DNA of 13,758 nt, taken from the NCBI GenBank assembly GCA_036501345.1, contig DASYAN010000539.1, positions 1-13,758 of the forward strand. The letters are read 5' to 3'. A model generated the notes under the pieces. The model was not told the origin of the DNA, searched no databases, and saw only the letters and a program-made list of their open reading frames with translations. Of this stretch, positions 7,333-13,758 are shown in pieces; the stretch's first letter is position 1, and every line of letters begins with the position of its first letter. The translations under genes and the position numbers were made by a program. Source of the stretch: DASYAN01 sp036501345. Lineage in GTDB: Bacteria; Chloroflexota; Ktedonobacteria; Ktedonobacterales; Ktedonobacteraceae.

Positions 7333-9444
7333 TCATATTTCTTCGACGGTTTCTCTGACGAGCGAAGAAGACGAATGATCATCTTCTGCTGGATCCTTCA
7401 GAAGAGCTTGCCATTGTGCCTCACCTTGTGGGCTGAGAAAGAGGGTGATGGTATCACCCGGCTCAATGACAATGCTTTTATGGGGAAAGAGCACTTCATT
7501 ATCACGTCGAAGTGAGACCACAAAGCAGCCTGCTGGTAGCTTGGTATCACTGAGACTGCGCCCTGCTAATCGCATCTGTGGTTCAACTTTGACTTCACGC
7601 ATGACCGTTCCTTCGCCCAATCCTCGCAGACGCCGTGAGTCCTTCACCAGGGTTTCCCGGTAGAGCCGCACCATCTGAGGAATGGAGACCACCCCGATCA
7701 CCCGATGATCCTGTGTCAGAGTCTTGGCCTCTTCTACCACGGGTGCCCAACTCACACGGTTCGTCGTCAGTTCTTCGAGGGCTTCATCCAAGGCCTCATG
7801 GGCATGGATCACCAGAGCATGGCGCTTCATGGTCCCTTCCACCTGATGCAGGTCTCGTTCTGTGCTTGGAACACGATCAATATCGGTCTGCGTCAACACT
7901 CCCTGCAGCATCTGCTCTTCAGAGAGAACTGGTGCCCCACGCAGATCGTGCTCTGCAAAAAGGCGAGCAGCCTCTGCCACGGTCTGGTTCTCTCGTAACT
8001 GCACAGAAACAGGAACCATGGCCTGTCGAACCAGAAGCGTTGAGAGCAGGGGGAACGTGAACTGGAAGCGATGGGCTGGTGAATCGGCCCGGCTCTCAAG
8101 CTGACTGCGATAAATCGTCGTTTTGCCAACAATCAGATAGGCAAGGCTAACGGCAATCATAGCAGGAGCAAGCAGAGAAAGGTTGCCCGTCATCTCGGCG
8201 ACCATGAGCATCACCGCTAATGGAGCATGAGCCACACCCCCAAATAAGGCCATCATCCCTACAATCACAAAGGGTCCAGGCGTTGCCGGAAGACCTGGCA
8301 GCACATGATAGCAAAGCCGCCAGAGTAAAGCTCCAGTCATCCCCCCAATCACCATGCCAGGTCCAAAGATGCCACCCGAGCCTCCTGATCCGATAGAAAG
8401 GCCCGTCGTGAGGATCTTGGCAAATGGCAGCAAAATAATCACCCACAAGGGCAAGGAGAGCAGCCCTGATCCCATACTCACTTGAACCCAGCCATAGCCC
8501 ATGCCTAATGCCTGTGGCACGAGCAGGCCAATCAATCCAACGAGCAGTCCACCAATGGCCGGTTTGATCCAATTAGGCAAGCGTAAGTGATGAAAGAGAT
8601 GCGTGATCCCATAAAAGCCATGCGCATACAGTGACCCGAGCAGACCACACAGAATCCCTAAGATCACATAGTAGAGTAATTGCGGCGGCGAGGTGAACGC
8701 CAGATTGGCTGGGGGGGTAAAAATGGGATCCCAGCCTGACCAGAGCCCAAAAATACTGTAGCCAACGATGGAGGCAATCAGGGCTGGAATGATGGCCTCG
8801 ACTTCCAAATCACTCGTATAAAGAATTTCGGCAGCCAGGATGGCTCCTCCCAGAGGGGCGCGGAAGATCGCTCCAATGCCTGCTCCAATGCCTGTGGCCA
8901 GAGCAATACGCCGATCCTGGGTGTCTAAACGCAACAGGTTCGCCAAAATCGAGCCAAAACCAGCGCTGATCTGAGCAGCAGGTCCCTCACGGCCAGCAGA
9001 TCCACCAGTTCCAATGGTGATGGCAGAGGCCACTAACTTGATCAAGGGGATACGCGCTCGGATAGATTTGCCTTGATGAAAGGCAGCAATGGCTGCATCA
9101 GTCCCATGACCCTCAGCCTCTGGTGCCAAGCTGAAGACGATGATCCCTGCAACCAATCCTCCTAATGTGGTGACCAGAGGTAAAAGCCAGGGATGAGCTG
9201 CAGCCCAAAAAGACATGATGACGGGGTGCCCTTCTCCCGCTGGCTCTGGTGGCTGATAGCCCACCAATCCTGTGAGGAAGGCACCAGTGGCAAATTGAAT
9301 GGCCGCATAAAAGGCAATGGCACCAATACCTGCAACAATGCCAATGAGCGTGCTGATGAACAGCCATTTGAGAATGTATCGTGGACTCTCAAAATTGCCA
9401 ATGAACCGACGCAGTGGCAATGGGGACCAAACACCACGTTTCAT
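7333..9444 (-). CDS. ClC-family chloride channel/transporter with CBS pair and TrkA_C domain (ClC2)
   Basis: A 703-residue protein with three parts. Residues about 25-460 form the ClC membrane core, with EGHGTD (111-116), the canonical gate motif GREGP (151-155, gate Glu153) and GGSGGIFGPGMVIGG (354-368). Residues about 472-525 and 535-595 are two CBS domains, which in this family bind adenine nucleotides. Residues about 610-685 are a TrkA_C/RCK_C ligand-binding domain (GEGTVMREVKVEPQ... FPHKSIVIEPGDTITLF). Ile207 occupies the site of the E. coli proton glutamate Glu203, so channel-like behaviour is possible but unproven. The start at 9444 is chosen for its AAGGAG site seven bases upstream; the 61 extra residues of the longer frame look non-native. 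The gene follows the TetR gene by 76 bp in the same direction, likely as one transcript. Confidence 0.92.
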   Translation of the reverse strand: MKRGVWSPLPLRRFIGNFESPRYILKWLFISTLIGIVAGIGAIAFYAAIQFATGAFLTGLVGYQPPEPAGEGHPVIMSFWAAAHPWLLPLVTTLGGLVAGIIVFSLAPEAEGHGTDAAIAAFHQGKSIRARIPLIKLVASAITIGTGGSAGREGPAAQISAGFGSILANLLRLDTQDRRIALATGIGAGIGAIFRAPLGGAILAAEILYTSDLEVEAIIPALIASIVGYSIFGLWSGWDPIFTPPANLAFTSPPQLLYYVILGILCGLLGSLYAHGFYGITHLFHHLRLPNWIKPAIGGLLVGLIGLLVPQALGMGYGWVQVSMGSGLLSLPLWVIILLPFAKILTTGLSIGSGGSGGIFGPGMVIGGMTGALLWRLCYHVLPGLPATPGPFVIVGMMALFGGVAHAPLAVMLMVAEMTGNLSLLAPAMIAVSLAYLIVGKTTIYRSQLESRADSPAHRFQFTFPLLSTLLVRQAMVPVSVQLRENQTVAEAARLFAEHDLRGAPVLSEEQMLQGVLTQTDIDRVPSTERDLHQVEGTMKRHALVIHAHEALDEALEELTTNRVSWAPVVEEAKTLTQDHRVIGVVSIPQMVRLYRETLVKDSRRLRGLGEGTVMREVKVEPQMRLAGRSLSDTKLPAGCFVVSLRRDNEVLFPHKSIVIEPGDTITLFLSPQGEAQWQALLKDPAEDDHSSSSLVRETVEEI

Positions 9445-9520
9445 AGATGAACTCCTTGCATATGCTTCTGGTAATGAGTGGATAGTCATCCAATAACAAG
9501 CGAAAAAGAGAGAGGCAGGA

Positions 9521-10129
9521 TTAGCAATAGTCTGCCCCAATCCCCTCGAGAATCTGACGTGCAACCACCGAAGCTTGCCGTGAGATCTGTTGCTGGGACC
9601 ATCCCAGAACACGAGCCGAATGGACATAGGACTCGGTCAGCGACAGGACAAGGAGGGTAGCCGCCTCGATATTGCAGGGTTGGATTTCCCCAGTAACCTG
9701 ACTTTCTTGCAGGACGAGAGCAATCACGGCCAGATAATCACGCAACAGCTTGGTGGCTTCATCTTGAAAGGCACGATTGACTCCATAGAGGGCACTCATA
9801 TACACATTGAAACTATCGCTATTGTCTTGAGCCAGATGTGCAAAAGCCAGAAAAAGCCGTTCGAGCCGTTGTTGCAATGTTCCTTTGGTCACAAGAGTGC
9901 TTCGAATCGTTGCCAGTTGCGTCTGAGCAATGGAACGTAGCATCTCCACAAAGACATCCCGCTTATTGTGAAAATAGAGGTAAATGGTTCCTTTGCCAAT
10001 GCCTGCTTGTTCTGCAATCACATTGATATTGGCTTGATCAAATCCCAAACGGGCAAATTCACGGGCCGCCTCACGCAGAATATGCTGCCTAGTTGCTTCA
10101 CGCATCTGTTCATCGACAATCTTGGGCAT
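9521..10129 (-). CDS. TetR/AcrR-family transcriptional regulator
   Basis: A 202-residue regulator. The N-terminal helix-turn-helix is clear: about residues 10-55, with ILREAAREFARLGF, then INVIAEQAGIGKGTIYLYF and NKRDVF, the TetR signature. The C-terminal helical domain (about 65-200) would bind an unknown ligand and dimerise. The ATG at 10129 is chosen for GAGGGAACC just upstream; the longer frame adds 14 residues without support. It is co-directional with and 76 bp upstream of the ClC2 gene, so it probably represses its own promoter and that of ClC2. The ligand cannot be predicted. Confidence 0.9.
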   Translation of the reverse strand: MPKIVDEQMREATRQHILREAAREFARLGFDQANINVIAEQAGIGKGTIYLYFHNKRDVFVEMLRSIAQTQLATIRSTLVTKGTLQQRLERLFLAFAHLAQDNSDSFNVYMSALYGVNRAFQDEATKLLRDYLAVIALVLQESQVTGEIQPCNIEAATLLVLSLTESYVHSARVLGWSQQQISRQASVVARQILEGIGADYC

Positions 10130-10172
10130 GGTTCCCTCTTCCTGGTAAGATGGAGACAGATCTCTTGCCACG

Positions 10173-10202
10173 AGTATAGCACATTTCTGGGCCGATAGTC
10201 AA
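10173..10202 (-). promoter_or_regulatory. Promoter of the tetR-ClC2 unit
   Basis: On the minus strand TTGACT (10197-10202) and TATACT (10173-10178) are separated by 18 bases, with TG one base before the second box (extended -10). This is the best sigma-70-type promoter in the window. It lies about 44 bp upstream of the TetR start. Just downstream, GAGATCTGTCTC (10153-10164) has GAGA/TCTC symmetry and could be part of an operator; that is tentative. Confidence 0.7.
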
Positions 10203-10233
10203 CTTAAAAAACGGGGTCTCCTCGCCTCCGTAA

Positions 10234-10451
10234 CGATTCTCAAGAGTGGTACGTGTCTCTCTTGAAGAGCCCGCTTCGTGGTGAGAGAACATGCCATGCG
10301 CGAGATCAAAGACGCTATCAGCCGTGACATCCTTGAAACATTTGATCAGGCAAGGATCGGCATTGCCTCGCCAACCTTTGATATCGTAGGCTTTCCACCA
10401 ATCCATCTCGAGCAAGATGCAAGGACGGGATCTCATCATCAGAAAATATAG
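10234..10451 (+). pseudogene. Frameshifted C-terminal remnant of an MscS-type mechanosensitive channel
   Basis: The only plus-strand coding trace. The frame from 10296 to the stop at 10451 encodes REIKDAISRDILETFDQARI and then ASPTFDIVGFPPIHLEQ, typical of the end of the MscS cytoplasmic domain. In another frame just upstream (10234-10284) VRVSLEEPASW resembles the preceding beta strands, so at least one frameshift or small deletion separates them, and stop codons lie between. All membrane helices and the rest of the channel are missing, and the TetR promoter region abuts it. Its stop is 4 bp from the stop of the convergent DUF2254 remnant. No functional product is expected. Confidence 0.7.
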
Positions 10452-10455
10452 GGTT

Positions 10456-11310
10456 TTATGTGCTATCGGAAGAAAGTTGCTCCATGACGGCTTGATAGTG
10501 CAATGTGATTGCTTGCTGACCAGATTGGTCAGACTGGCCTTGCAGACAGTCAACGGCAACGAGGTTGGCATGGCGCAAGAGAGCTGATCGCAATTCCCTG
10601 GTTTTGGTCTGGGCTGCGACTAAACCAATGGTCTCTAAAAGGTGGATGATAACGGCGACATTGGTTTGGCTCGCATAGCGTATCTTGTTGAAAGCCACAT
10701 CCGTAATGTCTTCGAAGGTGAGAGGTCGGGTAATCACGCGCACATGCTTCTCTTGGTCGTAAAGAGCAAGAGATGGCAGATTCCTTTTGTCCAGGTGACA
10801 CAGAGCCATCCCCAGCCAATCAAGACACGTGATGGCTGTGAACGGATCATTGATAGCAGAAGAAACTGCTCGTACAGCCACTTCAACAACTTGATCAATC
10901 GCAAACCGCACATCCTGAGCTGGTGTGCGCCGCATGCCGATTGTACAAGTTTTGCGTATTTTTTTGCCTCTGTTGTTTTCAAGAGAGCCATGAGAAGACA
11001 CGAGCACTAACAGCTCTCCTTGTATGACAAAATCACCTGGAAGATGATCAAGATGAAGCAGCAAATCGTATCTTGTTGCTAGCTTGAGCAGTTGGTCTAT
11101 CTCAATACTCTGCAGATAGCCACTCTTCGGAGCAACGATCGGAGAGGTACATTGCAGCAAATCTTTTGCATGATCTTGGCTGATGTTTTGAGATTGGGGA
11201 GATGGTCTGTTGTGCTCCAACGGCTCAGGAAAGAGACGGTTGATGGTCTGCTCCAGTTCACAAGTTGCAGCATGAATGATATGATCAGCCTGAAGAGAGG
11301 AAGAAATATG
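10456..11310 (-). pseudogene. 5'-truncated DUF2254 membrane protein
   Basis: The frame matches the C-terminal, mostly soluble half of DUF2254 proteins: HHISSSLQADHII, then QTINRLFPEP, an SGYLQSI segment, LPGDFVIQGE, and the signature RTPAQDVRFAIDQVVEVAVR ... SSAINDPFTAITCLDWLG. Full-length family members have several N-terminal membrane helices before this; these are absent. Recognisable homology starts abruptly near 11310, where the sequence runs into the HtrA remnant in another reading frame. No ATG with a ribosome site serves it; the first usable start codon is TTG 11220, without a ribosome site. The body of the frame remains open for about 280 codons, so the truncation may be recent or the C-terminal part may be retained. 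Confidence 0.75.
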
Positions 11311-11797
11311 ATGGCACCTGTAACTCTGCCAGTTTGACCTTGACCGTCAATTGCTGCTTACCCCGGTAAATCTTCAAGGAGACCATTTGACCAACATCTT
11401 TTTGGAGGAGAAGATCTTGTAACTGTTGTGCACTCTCTACAGGGGTGGTATCAACCTGAACGATAATATCATCCACGTGAAGGCCTGCCTGCTCCGCTGG
11501 GCTATGAGCAGGTACTCCAACAACGAGTGCGTCATGATCGACGGGAAGCTGATTTTGTGCAGCCATCGTGGGATTGACCGTAATCACTTGTGCTCCCAGG
11601 CTTGCTCGGCCAGAATGAACCACCTTTCCTGAGTTGATGAGTTGTGGCGCAATAAACTGGACTCTGTTGGAAGGGATTGCAAAACCGACCCCATTGGCTG
11701 GTGTGTTGAATTCGGGGTCGATGGCACTTGCTATGACAAGATATAGCCCCACATGGCGAGATCTGCGCTCGGTTGGTGATTGGCCTGAATGAGACAT
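11285..11797 (-). pseudogene. 5'-truncated HtrA-type protease remnant (PDZ part), fused out of frame to DUF2254
   Basis: From about 11737 downward the frame reads like the end of an HtrA/DegP serine protease: IDPEFNTPANGVGFAIPSNR, which closes the trypsin-like domain, then a PDZ domain containing AHSPAEQAGLHVDDIIVQVD and VSLKIYRGKQQLTVKVKL. The catalytic His-Asp-Ser region is missing, so it cannot be a protease. Near 11315 the expected stop is replaced: the HtrA frame continues into DUF2254 DNA in the wrong frame for about ten residues and stops at 11285. GAGGAG lies near the 5' end, but its best-spaced ATG (11802) is out of frame; the in-frame ATG is 11797. A stand-alone PDZ product is possible but unlikely. 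Confidence 0.7.
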
Positions 11798-11984
11798 GAC
11801 ATGCACTTCTCCTCGTGAACGCTGAATTAAACGAGCGTCAAATACGCTTTTCTTTCATCACGAATAGGAGAAAACAAGTGTTTCTCTACTGTCAGAGCAA
11901 TTGTCTCGCGGAACAATTTTAGCCTTCCTTCAAATCGGTAGTAAAGATGAGGACAATGACGGGGTACACCTCTGACCGCCAGCA

Positions 11985-12620
11985 TCATTGGGGTTTCTCA
12001 TCTGAAGGCGAGATATCTGCAGCTGGCATGTGGATATCACCATGGGTGAGGAGTTCATTCTGTTCTCGCGGCTCTTGATCATTCGTCCTCATGAGTGATC
12101 GCAGCTCAGCATCCGAGAGCACTCGCTGCTGCTGTGGATCGATGACAGCCCTATCCCGCAGGCAGTAATACAGGCGGCTCCAGTTGGTCATCGCGCGGTC
12201 CCAAGTCGGGTAACGCGCCGCCGCCTCGCGGTCGCCTCGCACGGTACGCAGGATAGCTATGTAGGAGAGCACCAACCCGACGATCAATGCGAGAAAATTG
12301 ATTACAAATGAGAGGATCTGCACCACCATCGGCCACCTGTTCTGGGAATTGGCCGCTAGTTCAATAAGCAGGTAAAAATTGCCAGCAAGATAGATGAAGA
12401 AGCCTGCCACGATCCAGGGCATCATGTGGGCATTGCTGGCAGGCATGGCTGGAGGGGCAATGCGCTCAATGCCTAGATCAAAGGCCGCCTGCAAGGTTCT
12501 GACCTGGTCTGTTTTATGGCAGATAGGACAGGGAGGTGCTTGTTTTGGCACCTCGGTTTGAGCCGCCACAAGGTTGGTTTCCCTTCGAGTAGAAGGGTTC
12601 ACAGAAGACGCCATAGTCAT
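11985..12620 (-). CDS. Two-helix membrane protein with N-terminal CxxC and YYC motif
   Basis: A 211-residue protein. Residues 31-34 form CPIC followed by HKTDQVRTLQAAFDLG; two membrane helices lie at about 67-90 and 97-125. A short loop then leads to NWSRLYYCLRDRAVIDP (147-162). In related proteins that I recall from Actinobacteria and Chloroflexota, a CPxC near the start and a YYCxRD near the end jointly look like a split zinc ribbon; here Cys31, Cys34 and Cys153 remain. No enzymatic role is recognised. The acidic, Pro-rich C-terminus is probably disordered. The ATG at 12620 has AAAGG close by; ATG 12614, two codons later, has better spacing. It appears to be a single-gene unit. Confidence 0.7.
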   Translation of the reverse strand: MTMASSVNPSTRRETNLVAAQTEVPKQAPPCPICHKTDQVRTLQAAFDLGIERIAPPAMPASNAHMMPWIVAGFFIYLAGNFYLLIELAANSQNRWPMVVQILSFVINFLALIVGLVLSYIAILRTVRGDREAAARYPTWDRAMTNWSRLYYCLRDRAVIDPQQQRVLSDAELRSLMRTNDQEPREQNELLTHGDIHMPAADISPSDEKPQ

Positions 12621-12822
12621 GAACCTTTCTCGTATCCCTGCTTGCTCTCAAGCAAATCGAATAGAGAACAAGAGACACGTAACTTCCTATGAGTCAATCG
12701 CATGAGAACTCAGCATACCAAGCTTTTTCCATAATAGTAATACGTGGGAGAAAAAAAGAAAGTGACACAACGACACGCTCCTGCGATGATCTCTCTTGAT
12801 CAAGGTCGTATCCGTCAGGTTA
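12621..12822. other. Upstream region of the CxxC membrane protein
   Basis: No gene is supported here. AGCATACCA at 12712-12720 is the same nine-base motif found twice before the lipoprotein operon (6205-6213 and 6253-6261) and in the same orientation relative to the next gene, reading TGGTATGCT toward the start about 95 bp away. It could be an extended -10 promoter. Confidence 0.3.
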
Positions 12823-12960
12823 TTACCAACGTGCATTCGGATGAACAAGGAATGAACCGCAGAATTGACCCGTTTTCGTCGCGGCTGGAGGTGGTGCCAA
12901 TGTTCCAGCGAATGCTCCCAGCAGAGCAACACAGAGCAAAATACCGCAGCGAAAGGACAT
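12823..12960 (-). CDS. Possible 45-residue membrane or secreted peptide
   Basis: The frame starts MSFRCGILLCVALLGAFAG, a short basic start and a hydrophobic helix like a signal or anchor, and continues APPPAATKTGQFCGSFLVHP before TAA. The composition is that of a real exported peptide, but the ribosome site is weak (AAGGA 16 bases upstream of the ATG). Its first codons lie at the edge of the 184-bp repeat; in copy A the matching start reads ATA and is soon stopped. It could be a truncated end of a larger family or a chance frame. Confidence 0.3.
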   Translation of the reverse strand: MSFRCGILLCVALLGAFAGTLAPPPAATKTGQFCGSFLVHPNARW

Positions 12961-13137
12961 GACAGAGTAGCTCACATCCTTTTTCTTCGCAATCTATTTG
13001 AAGAGAGGTCTCTTGAAAAGCATGTGGAGCATTGTCAGGTCCATAGCATGGGCTATGATATCTCAATAGCATTGTCCATCAGGATCAATCCCTATTTTTT
13101 CACCCTAAGGTGTATAGTTCCCAACTCAAGAAACCTC
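12954..13137. repeat. Diverged ~184-bp repeat, copy B (behind the cupredoxin gene)
   Basis: Counterpart of 2173-2356. Read on the minus strand it contains a vestige of the ClC1 gene end: GNYTP-stop here against GNHRP-stop in ClC1, with a one-base deletion and an in-frame TGA just before it, so it is not coding. It lies 33 bp after the cupredoxin stop. A 6-bp hairpin, CATAGC/GCTATG, is present here but broken in copy A, so a conserved RNA structure is not supported. Confidence 0.75.
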
Positions 13138-13169
13138 AGAAAAGAGCAAAGGCATGAGCAGGAATCCGG

Positions 13170-13616
13170 TTAACGCACGATCACCGTGAGATTCATTCCT
13201 GGATGGACAACGCAATACAGGTGAAATACGCCCACTGTCTGAAATGGTCCGATGGTCTGACTGGTATTGCCTGCTACTTGGACATCGACTTTCGGGGCTC
13301 CTGGTTCTCGGTATGATTTTGCTTGGTAGACACTCCCATTGCTCCCTTGTTCCCACGTTCCATTTTCAATGATATGGGTAACAGCACTATCATTGACCAG
13401 CGTGACCCTTTCACCTTTCTTGATCGTAATTGCCTGCTGCTTGAAATTGGTTGCGCCCAGATGGACTACATTGGAAACACCTGTTGCTGTCCCCCCACAT
13501 GCAGTGAGTGCAATCACGAGCAGTACTATCAGACAAATATTGGTCCACAGACATTTTCCTCTTTTTATAACAGAACAAGCTCCTGAGATATCGGGAGTTG
13601 TATATTCTCTCTTCAT
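13170..13616 (-). CDS. Cupredoxin-like lipoprotein (type-1 copper fold)
   Basis: A 148-residue lipoprotein. A hydrophobic helix (about 27-38) ends in lipobox ALTAC, so Cys40 should be lipidated and the mature domain of about 108 residues lie outside the membrane. The domain resembles small blue-copper proteins: His81 in AVTHIIENG, then YCVVHPGM giving Cys135, His138 and Met141, the full type-1 ligand set. Such proteins carry electrons or deliver copper. The ATG at 13616 gives an unusually long 26-residue lead before the helix, with no clear ribosome site; a good site (AAGAGG) lies further downstream but faces an out-of-frame ATG. No respiratory partner gene is visible in the window. Confidence 0.82.
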   Translation of the reverse strand: MKREYTTPDISGACSVIKRGKCLWTNICLIVLLVIALTACGGTATGVSNVVHLGATNFKQQAITIKKGERVTLVNDSAVTHIIENGTWEQGSNGSVYQAKSYREPGAPKVDVQVAGNTSQTIGPFQTVGVFHLYCVVHPGMNLTVIVR

Positions 13617-13758
13617 AATTTGACGTTTGGACAAACGGCTCTACCAGAACAGCGGAAGAAGTTCTGTGAAAAGGAGAGAACGGGAACTGAGAGGCAAAGA
13701 TCTGAGTCAAGTTGAAACAAGTTGAGGTAGTGTTGGCTTCTTGCGGACCACCGAAAAC

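Noticed and set aside
10110..10571. 153-codon minus-strand frame between the TetR and DUF2254 regions
   Set aside because: It overlaps the TetR promoter and start, the DUF2254 remnant and the plus-strand MscS tail; no recognisable protein family.
11899..11918. Inverted repeat AATTGT/ACAATT followed by a short T-run, possible terminator
   Set aside because: The stem is only six weak AT-rich pairs, and in the direction that places the T-run correctly there is no gene ending nearby.
12744..12962. Plus-strand frame with SLDQGRIRQVITN, reminiscent of a histidine-kinase N-box
   Set aside because: The likeness covers only about a dozen residues and the expected following motif is absent. It may be a kinase scrap, but support is too thin and a hydrophobic minus-strand frame competes.
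1..13758. tRNA genes, rRNA genes, CRISPR arrays, replication origins
   Set aside because: No cloverleaf-like segment, rRNA-like block, regularly spaced repeat-spacer array or origin-like cluster was seen on either strand by eye.

Overview
The window looks like bacterial chromosomal DNA, most likely from the Ktedonobacteria branch of Chloroflexota. That is an inference from the style of several proteins: an IS1634-type transposase with a DUF4277-like N-terminus, an HtrA-type tail with Ktedonobacteria-like wording, a CPIC/YYC membrane protein, and many secreted beta-propellers. No rRNA, tRNA or marker gene fixes the taxonomy. Every intact gene is on the minus strand, so transcription runs from high to low coordinates. 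The only plus-strand coding trace is a dead mscS tail.

Layout from low to high coordinates. (1) Positions 1-2074 are a complete IS1634-family insertion sequence with perfect 21-bp terminal inverted repeats, one transposase and a hairpin-rich 3' flank. (2) Positions 2323-6166 are a tight operon. It is transcribed as a six-Asp-box lipoprotein, then a secreted, membrane-anchored YVTN-type propeller, then a ClC chloride channel/transporter. The first two genes are 11 nt apart and the last two overlap by ATGA. (3) Positions 6416-7141 hold a small HAD protein like a soluble P-type ATPase domain, and a 60-residue protein. (4) Positions 7333-10202 hold a TetR-family regulator with a clear sigma-70-type promoter, followed by a second ClC protein carrying CBS and TrkA_C domains. 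(5) Positions about 10234-11797 are a gene graveyard. It has a frameshifted MscS tail (plus strand), a DUF2254 fragment lacking its membrane half, and an HtrA C-terminal/PDZ fragment fused out of frame to the DUF2254 fragment. (6) Positions 11985-13616 hold a two-helix membrane protein with a CxxC motif, a possible 45-residue membrane peptide, and a cupredoxin-like lipoprotein.

The common theme is the cell envelope and ion or stress handling: two ClC proteins, remnants of a mechanosensitive channel and of HtrA, a copper-type lipoprotein, and exported propellers. The two ClC genes appear separately controlled. One sits behind TetR and has cytosolic regulatory domains. The other is translationally coupled to two extracytoplasmic propellers and has an altered gate motif, GAGEP in place of G-x-EGP. 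A diverged repeat of about 184 bp lies both at the 3' end of the coupled ClC gene and behind the cupredoxin gene about 10.8 kb away, which points to a past segmental duplication. The IS, the repeat and the truncated genes suggest an actively rearranging accessory region.
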